Assembly (NCBI GenBank): GCA_030431475.1
Contig: JAUIJD010000005.1
Coordinates: forward strand, 1-64,000
Direction of reading: 5' to 3'
Length of the DNA: 64,000 nt
DNA from: Verrucomicrobiia bacterium
GTDB taxonomy: Bacteria > Verrucomicrobiota > Verrucomicrobiia > Verrucomicrobiales > Akkermansiaceae
This document shows, in pieces, positions 57,744 to 64,000 of this stretch. Made by a program: the position numbers and the translations under genes. The notes beneath the pieces are model-generated. The model saw nothing but the letters and a program-made list of their open reading frames with translations, did not search any database and was not told the origin of the DNA. Within the stretch, counting starts at the first letter, position 1. Each line of letters begins with the position of its first letter.

Positions 57744-60700
57744 CTATTCGGGTTGGGGCGCGCAGGCGCGGATGTAGGTGATGATGTTTCTCAGGTTGTC
57801 GGTGCCGAGGGCCTCAAGGCCCTCGGGCATCAGGGAGTGGTCAGCCTTCTCGCGCTTGGCGATGTCGGCAGGATCGAGGTCGAGGGTGACACCGGCGGGC
57901 AGGCGCAGCTGCACGCGGCTTTCGTTCTCGCTCGCGATCAGGGCGGAATACTGGCTTCCATCCTTCATCGTGAAGTTCCACGTGCGATGCTCGTCGTCAA
58001 CGATGAGGTTGGGATTCACGATGTGGGTGAGCAGCTCGAGGGTCGGATGGGAGCCGATGCCATCGAGCGCGGGGCCGAATTCATGTCCGGTGTTGTCGAT
58101 CCGGTGGCAGGTGGCACAGGCGGCGGCGAACATGACCTTCCCCTGGGCGGCGTCGCCGGGCTTCCGCATCTCGGGCAGGAGGTCGGCGATCAGCTGGTCC
58201 TTGGCCCCGCCACCGCCGAAGGTGGTGGTCGCGCGCCGGGCGATTTCGGCATCGGGGTGGCGGGTGAGTCGGGCGCGGTCCGCCGGCGGGAAGGTATCGG
58301 CGGCGATGGATCCTCCGGCGATCGCATCGAGCAGCAGGCCGGACCATTCCGGACGGCTGACGATGGCATCGAAGGCGGTGGCTTTGAGCGAGTCGTCCAG
58401 CTTGGAGTAGCGCTCGACGAGCGCGGTGCCGACGGCGGGTTCGCCGGTATTGCCGAGGGCGGTGAGGGTTTCGCGGGCGAGTGACTTGGGAAGGGGGCGG
58501 TCGAGGCTGCCGATGACTTGCGGGAGGATCATGTCGTCGAAGCGTCGGGCGGCCAGCAGGCTTTGAACGGCGAGAAGGCGGTCACTCTCGGGGCGCTCGT
58601 CGTCGCCGACCCACTGGAGGAGGATCTGGACGAGATTGTGTGAATCGGCACGGAGCTCTCCGCGTCGGTCCCAGCGGACGGCCAGCGGAAGGGCGGCGGC
58701 GGCGAGTTGCTGGTTCTCGGCGACGAGAAGGGGACCGAGGGTGTCGGCGAGGGCCCGGGGGTTGCGGGGACGCTTCGGTGGGTTGGTTCCGAGTTCGCGG
58801 AGGACGACGAGGGCGAGATCGGGATTCGGCGAGTCCTTTGCGGCGCGCAGGATGCCGAGGATTTGTCGGGCATCCCCGCTTCCGGCGAGCGCGGCGGCGA
58901 GGGAGCGCACGGCGTCGGGCGTCTGTTTCGAGTCGGCTTCGGCAAGGATGGACTCAAGCTGGGAGGAGGCCTGGCGAGAGCCCGCGGCGGCCGCGGCAGC
59001 GCGGGTCCAGGGGTCGTCGAATCGTGCGGCGAGGAGCGCCTCGGCGGCGCCTTCGGAGAGCTTGCTGGCGGCGAGGGCGCGCAGGGTGGCGAGGCGGACG
59101 CGGCCGTCGGAGTCGGCGAGGCCGGCGGATGCTTGTTCTCCATCGAGCGACATCCCGGAGGCTTCGGCGATGAGCATGGCATTCTTGCGGATGGCGGAGG
59201 CGGCGTCGCTCATGGCGGCGGAAAGGACGGCTTCGTCGCGGATGCCGAGCTGCTGGAGCGACCACAGCGCGAGGATGCGGGCGGGAACGAAGGATTCCTT
59301 GCGCGCCATGGTGAGCAGATCGGGGATGGTTTTGGCCGGGAGCTCGCGACCGCGCTCGATCAGGAGGCGCTGGGCGTTGGTGCGGACCACGCGATTCGGG
59401 TGGGTGAGGGATTTCACCAGGGCCGGGCCGTCGGCGGCGCCGAGATCCGGCTGGGCCAGCTCCGGCGCGGACTCGTGCTGGATGCGGTAGATGCGGCCGA
59501 AGTAGTGGTCGCGGTCGGGGCGCACCGAGGCGTTGGTGGCGCCGTGCTGCGGTCCGCGGGTGTCGTTGTGGGCGACGACCGGCGTGTAGAAGTCGAGGAT
59601 GTAGGCGGCGCCGTCGGGGCCGAGGGCGACGTCGATCGGGCAGAACCAGTAGTCGGTCGAACGCAGCCATTCCTCTCCCTCGAGGACCATCTCACCGCGG
59701 TAGCTGGGGCCCTCGGGAGTCATCGCCTCATGGTGGATGATGTCGAGGATGGGCTCGGTGACGAAGACCTTGCCGTCGTATTCGCCGGGCCAGGCGCCAC
59801 CTTCATAGATCATGGACGAGCAGGCGGCGCTGTAGCGGCCGACCTGGTCGATCTGCATGATGGGCGCACGGGTCGGCAGGTCGGTGCGCTGGACCTCGCG
59901 GCCGGGGTTGACCGAGTGGAAGGCACCGACGCCGGCCTCGGGCGCACGGGCGAGGACCCACTCGGGGAGGACGACGTGTTGGATCGGGTTCCCGCTGGTG
60001 GCCTTGCCGTGGAACAACTCGAAGTCGCTGGTGAGTTCGCCGCCGAAGGAGTTGCCGCCCTGCGAGGCGACCTGCTCGATGGCGGAGCCGTCGGGGCGGA
60101 AGCGGAACATGCCGGGCGAGAGGCGGGCCATGACCTGGTCGCTCTCGGGCTTGCGGACCACCGCGCCGCTGCCGGAGCTGGCGTAGATCCAGCCATCGGG
60201 GCCGTGCATGAAATGGTTGGCGACGAAGTGGGTGTCGTGGGGCGTGAAGCCATCGTAGAGCGGCGTCTCGGTATCGGCCTTGCCGTCACCGTTGGTGTCG
60301 CGCAGCCAGACGATGGCCGGCTGGGCCACGGCGATCACCCCGTCCTTGTGAAAGCAGAAGCCGGTGATGAGCTCGAGGCCCTGATGGAAGACGTGCTTCT
60401 CGTCCATCGTGCCATCGCCATCGGTGTCCTCGAGGAAACTGATCGTGTCTTGGGCGGGGCGGTCGTAGTTGCCGGGATCGAGCACGCCGGTTTCCTTCCA
60501 GGCCGGGGCGACGAGGGGTCGGCGGCCGTTCGGATACTCCGGGGTTTCCGCGATCCACAGGCGGCCCCGGGCGTCCCACTGGATGGCGATGGGCTTGGTG
60601 ACGAGGGGTTCGGCGGCGACGACATTCACTTTGAAACCGGGCTGCATCTTGAACTGCGCGATCGCATCGGCGGCGCGGCGCGGGCCGTCCTTGGGGTAGC

Positions 60701-61460
60701 GGAGGTCGGCGAGGATCTCCTTGCTGCAGAACTCATCGGCGTGGTCTCGCCGGGCGGTCCAGGCGACGCCGCGGAGGATGAAGGCTCGCAGGCTGTCGTG
60801 GCTGAGCGAATCGCCCGCGCCCTGGAGGAGCACGGCGGCGCGGTGCCGGCCGCTCTCGTAGGTCCAAAGCTGCGGCTGGAGGTCGTAGATGGAAATGCGG
60901 GCGTCATCCTGCGGGATCTCGCGTCGACGTCTCTTGCCACCGGATTCGCGGCCTTTCGGGGTGTAGGCCGAGGCGAGGACTTCGATGTTTTCCGCGAGGT
61001 CGAGATCGTAGACCGTGTCGTCGTCGAGGTCGAAAGGCGAGGCGTCGCGGGTGATCGGATGCGCGTCCGGCACGACGTAGAGCATCATGGTCGTGCGGAG
61101 CTTGTCGCTCTGCTCCGGGTTCCAGGCACCGCCGAGGGTGGCAAGGCCCCATTTCGGATCGCCGCCGGCGATCGCGCCGTGGACCGCGACGATGCCGCCG
61201 CCGTTCTCGGCGAAGGACGTCAGGGCTTCCTGAGTGGCGACGGGGAGCGGTTCGAACTTCGAGCGGTGGAGGACGACGACCTCCGTGTCGCCGAGTTGGG
61301 TCGGGGCGGAATCGGCCGACACGACGGCCCCGCCGGCTTCGAGCAGGGCGGAGTAGTTCTCGGCGAATGCCGGGTCATCGCTGGCCACCATCACCCGCAG
61401 CGGGGCGGCGTGGAGGCCGGCGGCGAAGGTCGCAAGGAAAAGGAGCGGGCGGATGGTCAT
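57744..61460 (-). CDS. Secreted ThuA / membrane-bound dehydrogenase / heme-binding giant protein
   Basis: A 1238-residue protein with a signal peptide (about 1-18). A ThuA-like domain (about 20-240) is followed by a Pirellula/Verrucomicrobium-type dehydrogenase propeller (TIGR02604-like, about 270-700; PGFKVNVVAAEPLVTKPIAI). HEAT-like repeats (about 700-1080) follow, then the C-terminal heme-binding domain (TIGR02603-like) with CATCHRIDNTGHEFGPAL. Related in plan to 37192-40332, but the C-terminal heme domain is of the other type. Likely a periplasmic oxidoreductase; substrate unknown. Confidence 0.88.
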   Translation of the reverse strand: MTIRPLLFLATFAAGLHAAPLRVMVASDDPAFAENYSALLEAGGAVVSADSAPTQLGDTEVVVLHRSKFEPLPVATQEALTSFAENGGGIVAVHGAIAGGDPKWGLATLGGAWNPEQSDKLRTTMMLYVVPDAHPITRDASPFDLDDDTVYDLDLAENIEVLASAYTPKGRESGGKRRRREIPQDDARISIYDLQPQLWTYESGRHRAAVLLQGAGDSLSHDSLRAFILRGVAWTARRDHADEFCSKEILADLRYPKDGPRRAADAIAQFKMQPGFKVNVVAAEPLVTKPIAIQWDARGRLWIAETPEYPNGRRPLVAPAWKETGVLDPGNYDRPAQDTISFLEDTDGDGTMDEKHVFHQGLELITGFCFHKDGVIAVAQPAIVWLRDTNGDGKADTETPLYDGFTPHDTHFVANHFMHGPDGWIYASSGSGAVVRKPESDQVMARLSPGMFRFRPDGSAIEQVASQGGNSFGGELTSDFELFHGKATSGNPIQHVVLPEWVLARAPEAGVGAFHSVNPGREVQRTDLPTRAPIMQIDQVGRYSAACSSMIYEGGAWPGEYDGKVFVTEPILDIIHHEAMTPEGPSYRGEMVLEGEEWLRSTDYWFCPIDVALGPDGAAYILDFYTPVVAHNDTRGPQHGATNASVRPDRDHYFGRIYRIQHESAPELAQPDLGAADGPALVKSLTHPNRVVRTNAQRLLIERGRELPAKTIPDLLTMARKESFVPARILALWSLQQLGIRDEAVLSAAMSDAASAIRKNAMLIAEASGMSLDGEQASAGLADSDGRVRLATLRALAASKLSEGAAEALLAARFDDPWTRAAAAAAGSRQASSQLESILAEADSKQTPDAVRSLAAALAGSGDARQILGILRAAKDSPNPDLALVVLRELGTNPPKRPRNPRALADTLGPLLVAENQQLAAAALPLAVRWDRRGELRADSHNLVQILLQWVGDDERPESDRLLAVQSLLAARRFDDMILPQVIGSLDRPLPKSLARETLTALGNTGEPAVGTALVERYSKLDDSLKATAFDAIVSRPEWSGLLLDAIAGGSIAADTFPPADRARLTRHPDAEIARRATTTFGGGGAKDQLIADLLPEMRKPGDAAQGKVMFAAACATCHRIDNTGHEFGPALDGIGSHPTLELLTHIVNPNLIVDDEHRTWNFTMKDGSQYSALIASENESRVQLRLPAGVTLDLDPADIAKREKADHSLMPEGLEALGTDNLRNIITYIRACAPQPE

Positions 61461-61499
61461 GGGTGATGGGTTTGTCCGGGGCCGGGCGGGTTGGGTGGA

Positions 61500-62702
61500 T
61501 CACGAGCCTGCTTTCATCAGGGCCACCAGCCGTTCGGCGCAGGCGCGGGCGAAGACGGGGCTGTTGATCTCCTCATCGAGAAGATCGACCGGCAAGGTCG
61601 AGTGTTCCCGGATGGCGGAGAAGAGGGCCTCGTCGGCGGCGGGATCGTGGAAGGGCTGGCCCTCGGCACTGATCACGCTGATGGCCTTGGTGGGGATGAG
61701 GATGGCGGCCGAGTCGTATCGGTTGGTCTTTTCCGCGAGGATGCGGCCGAGCTCGGCGCACTCGTCGGGGGTGGTCCGCATCAGCGTGACCTGCGGGTTG
61801 TGGAGGTATAAGGTGCGGTCGGCGAAGGTGTCGGGAACGCTGTCCTTCTCACCGAAGTTCACCATGTCGAGGCAGCCGGGGGCGACGACCGCCGGGACCT
61901 TCGCCCTGGCGGTGGCGTCGAGGCGGTCGGGGCCGGCGCCAAGGACGCCGCCGACGAGTTCATCGGCCCACTCGGTGGTGGTGAGGTCGAGCACGCCGGA
62001 GACCATGCCGCTTTCGATGAGGGTCTCCATCGCGCGTCCGCCGGCGCCGGTGGCCGCGAAGACGAGGACCTCGTAGCCGGCCTCCTCGAGGATCCGCTTG
62101 GCCTCGGTGACGCATTCGGTGGTGTTGCCGAACATGCTGGCGACGACCAGTGGCTTGGCGTCGTCGGTGATCACCTCGGCCTCGACCATGCCGCAGATCG
62201 CGCCGGCGGCGCGGGCGAACAGGGTGCGGGAGAGGCGGTTGAGCCCGGCGACGTCGGCGATGCTTGGCATCATCACGATGTCCTTGGTGCCGAGGTAGGG
62301 CGCGGTGTTTCCCGCGGTGAGGGTCGAGACCATCAGCTTGGGAAAGCCGAGTGGCAGGGCACGCATCGCGGCGGTGGCGATGGCGGTGCCGCCGCCGCCG
62401 CCGAGGGAGATCACGCCGTGGATGCGGCCCTCGCCGGCGAGGCGGGAGAGCAGCACCGGGGCGGCCTCGCTCATCGCGGAGACGCATTCGCCGCGGTCGT
62501 GGCGGGCGGCGAGCGCGGCGAGGTCGATGCCGTCGGCCGCGGCGACCTCGTCGCGGGAGATGTCCGGTTCGACGGTGGGCGGGGCGCCGGAGCCGACGTC
62601 GATCAGCAGGGTCTCATGGCCGGCCGCGCGGATGCGCTCGGCGACGAAGGCGTGTTCGGGGCCTTTCGAGTCGAGCGTTCCGAGGACGGCGATGGTGGCC
62701 AT
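61500..62702 (-). CDS. Tm-1-like ATP-binding domain protein (UPF0261)
   Basis: A 400-residue protein beginning MATIAVLGTLDSKGPEHAFV, the family signature, with ISLGGGGGTAIATAAMRALP as the likely nucleotide-binding glycine loop. SMFGNTTECVTEAKRILE and PGCLDMVNFG are further blocks. The family includes the plant Tm-1 antiviral protein N-terminal part, but bacterial function is not known. It is 63 bases downstream of the TIM-barrel gene on the same strand, and the two are often neighbours or fused. Confidence 0.88.
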   Translation of the reverse strand: MATIAVLGTLDSKGPEHAFVAERIRAAGHETLLIDVGSGAPPTVEPDISRDEVAAADGIDLAALAARHDRGECVSAMSEAAPVLLSRLAGEGRIHGVISLGGGGGTAIATAAMRALPLGFPKLMVSTLTAGNTAPYLGTKDIVMMPSIADVAGLNRLSRTLFARAAGAICGMVEAEVITDDAKPLVVASMFGNTTECVTEAKRILEEAGYEVLVFAATGAGGRAMETLIESGMVSGVLDLTTTEWADELVGGVLGAGPDRLDATARAKVPAVVAPGCLDMVNFGEKDSVPDTFADRTLYLHNPQVTLMRTTPDECAELGRILAEKTNRYDSAAILIPTKAISVISAEGQPFHDPAADEALFSAIREHSTLPVDLLDEEINSPVFARACAERLVALMKAGS

Positions 62703-62741
62703 GGGGCTGCTTGGGAGGGATCGACGTGGGTGAGCCGGCGT

Positions 62742-62759
62742 GCGCGGCGGAAGCCGCGC
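62742..62759. repeat. Hairpin GCGCGGC-GGAA-GCCGCGC, GGTCC trailer
   Basis: Perfect 7-bp stem in the 63-base spacer of the Tm-1-like/TIM-barrel pair. Confidence 0.75.
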
Positions 62760-62765
62760 GGTCCG

Positions 62766-63623
62766 TTAGAGCGTGATGGACTTGAACTCCCTGGTCAGGT
62801 TGGTGAGGGACTCCTCGACGCCCATCCGCTCGAGGCTGGAGGCGCCGACGAAGCCGACGCATTCGGTTTCGCGAATGACCTTTTCGGCATCCTCGGGCGT
62901 GTTGATCGGGCCGCCGTGGCAGAGGTAGAAGATGTCGTCGCGGACGGTCTTGGCGGCATCGATGATGTCCTGGGTGCGCTTGATGGTGTCGGACCAGCTG
63001 GCGACCGCGCCGGTGACGCCGATCGAGCCGCCGACGGTGGTGCCGACGTGGGCGATGATGGCATCGGCACCGCTCTCCGCCATGCGCTTCGCCTCCTCGG
63101 GCGAGCCGACGTAGACGACCGAGAAGAGGTCCATCCTGCGTCCGAGGGCGACGGCTTCGAACTCCTTCTCGACGCTCATCCCGGTTTCCTCGAGCACGCC
63201 GCGGAAGTGGCCGTCGACGATGGTGTGGGTGGGGAAGTTGTTGATGCCGGAGAAGCCCATGTCCTTCACCTGGAGCAGCCAGTGCCACATGCGGCGGCGG
63301 GGGTCGGTGGCGTGGACGCCGCAGATGACCGGGACTTCCTCGACGACGGGCAGCACCTCGTATTCGCCGATTTCCATGGCGATGGCGTTGGCGTCGCCGT
63401 AGGCCATCATGCCGGCGGTGGAGCCGTGGCCCATCATGCGGAAGCGGCCGGAGTTGTAGATGATGATGAGATCGGCGCCGCCTTTCTCGATGAACTTCGC
63501 CGAGATGCCGGTGCCGGCACCGGCGGCGATGATGGCTTTTCCTCCGTCGACGGTCTTCTGCAGGCGGGCGACGACTTCTTCACGCGTGTAGGGATTTCCG
63601 ATCCCGGTCCATGGATTGGGCAT
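62766..63623 (-). CDS. Phosphoenolpyruvate hydrolase-like TIM-barrel protein
   Basis: A 285-residue protein of the 'phosphoenolpyruvate hydrolase family' (TIM-barrel signal-transduction domain). Blocks are YTREEVVARLQKTVDGGKAI, AGAGTGISAKFIEKGGADL, YNSGRFRMMGHGS, YGDANAIAMEIGEYEVLP, GINNFPT and HVGTTVGGSIG. Pairing with the Tm-1-like protein is a known arrangement; activity is not established. The ATG at 63623 is preferred because the family begins just after it; 63674 and 63683 are in-frame alternatives. Confidence 0.82.
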   Translation of the reverse strand: MPNPWTGIGNPYTREEVVARLQKTVDGGKAIIAAGAGTGISAKFIEKGGADLIIIYNSGRFRMMGHGSTAGMMAYGDANAIAMEIGEYEVLPVVEEVPVICGVHATDPRRRMWHWLLQVKDMGFSGINNFPTHTIVDGHFRGVLEETGMSVEKEFEAVALGRRMDLFSVVYVGSPEEAKRMAESGADAIIAHVGTTVGGSIGVTGAVASWSDTIKRTQDIIDAAKTVRDDIFYLCHGGPINTPEDAEKVIRETECVGFVGASSLERMGVEESLTNLTREFKSITL

Positions 63624-63689
63624 GACGCCACTCCATCGCGAGGTCCGGGGGCGCGTCGAGGGGAGAGTGCTCATGGCGTCCACGAGTCG

Positions 63690-64000
63690 TTATCGAGAAT
63701 CCACATCAGAAGGCCGTGCCTTCTCAGGAGAAGTGGCCGGAAAGCTCGACTCATGGTGGGTTTCGAGTTTGAATTTGCTCCCGCGGAAATGAATCAAATC
63801 CACCAAGTGCGATCCCATCAGGATGCCGAGATTCTCGGTGAATCCGAGCGCCGACGGGTGGTTCGAGCCGACGACCGGGATGCGCGCGGGTGGCTTCGCG
63901 GGGAGCCGGTTTGCGAGTTTCTGGCGGAGCATCAGATTTCGCACTGCGGTGTCATGGAGGCGGTCTCTCCCTTCGAGCTGGTGCGGGTGAATCAGAGCGG
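63690..64000 (-). CDS. Doubtful partial reading frame at the window edge
   Basis: An open minus-strand frame from beyond base 64000 to a stop at 63690, at least 103 codons. The visible product (…RNLMLRQKLANRLPAKPPARIPVVG…) ends in a Pro/Ser-rich tail and matches no family I recognise. Composition is not strongly coding-like, so it may be the C-terminal end of a real gene or a chance frame. Confidence 0.3.
   Translation of the reverse strand, partial: ALIHPHQLEGRDRLHDTAVRNLMLRQKLANRLPAKPPARIPVVGSNHPSALGFTENLGILMGSHLVDLIHFRGSKFKLETHHESSFPATSPEKARPSDVDSR

Overview
The window is GC-rich (roughly two thirds G+C by eye) and reads as the chromosome of a member of the Verrucomicrobiota, most likely Verrucomicrobiales. 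The reasons are two very large 'Pirellula/Verrucomicrobium-type' membrane-bound dehydrogenase/heme-binding proteins with ThuA domains, three secreted sulfatases, a division and cell wall (dcw) cluster with a diaminopimelate-type MurE, start sites mostly without a Shine-Dalgarno sequence, and many short palindromic and heptamer repeats between genes. The genus cannot be fixed from the sequence alone.

Layout. 1-10853 (+): dcw cluster in tight, often overlapping order, rsmH (5' cut by the window edge), ftsL-like, ftsI, murE, murF, mraY, murD, a LysM protein, ftsW and a small DUF2007/zinc-ribbon gene. 10847-17888 (-): sulfatase, DUF4230 protein, small membrane protein, a five-heme secreted cytochrome and a large secreted propeller-like partner. 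18113-24867: DUF456 membrane protein, RNase P RNA (rnpB), a HExxH-like secreted protein, an iduronate-sulfatase-like enzyme, a secreted nuclease and an unrecognised protein. 25028-33106: heat-shock and stress block groES-groEL, Fic protein, two less GC-rich orphan genes, dnaK, tRNA-Ser(GGA) and a two-RCK potassium channel. 33301-40332: third sulfatase, cupin, glycerate kinase, ThuA protein and ThuA/dehydrogenase/cytochrome fusion. 40517-41151: a compact IS200-like/RAYT transposase unit bounded by near-perfect inverted repeats.

41373-56450 is a purine and pyrimidine salvage/degradation island. It holds puuD, uraD, xdhC, a single-chain xanthine dehydrogenase, two M20 amidohydrolases (allantoate and probably ureidoglycolate), allE, allB, uraH, add, pucG, a LOG-family protein and a yeast-type cytosine deaminase. 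Together these would take adenosine/xanthine through urate, allantoin and ureidoglycine to glyoxylate, glycine, CO2 and ammonia. The glycerate kinase at 35149-36264 could be the last step of glyoxylate assimilation, but the joining enzymes are not in the window. 56644-63623 holds another ThuA protein, a 1238-residue ThuA/heme-binding protein and a Tm-1-like/PEP-hydrolase-like pair. The right edge has only a doubtful partial reading frame.

The least ordinary layer is the repeat layer: (i) hairpins with different stems that mostly share a short trailer such as GGTCC or CTCC, one of them lying in frame inside the xanthine dehydrogenase gene; (ii) GGGG/CCCC palindromes near the RAYT transposase and near 57.5 kb; (iii) several arrays of 7-nt units between genes; (iv) a 19-nt copy of the tRNA-Ser 3' end 187 nt downstream of the tRNA; and (v) a palindrome inserted in a helix of RNase P RNA.
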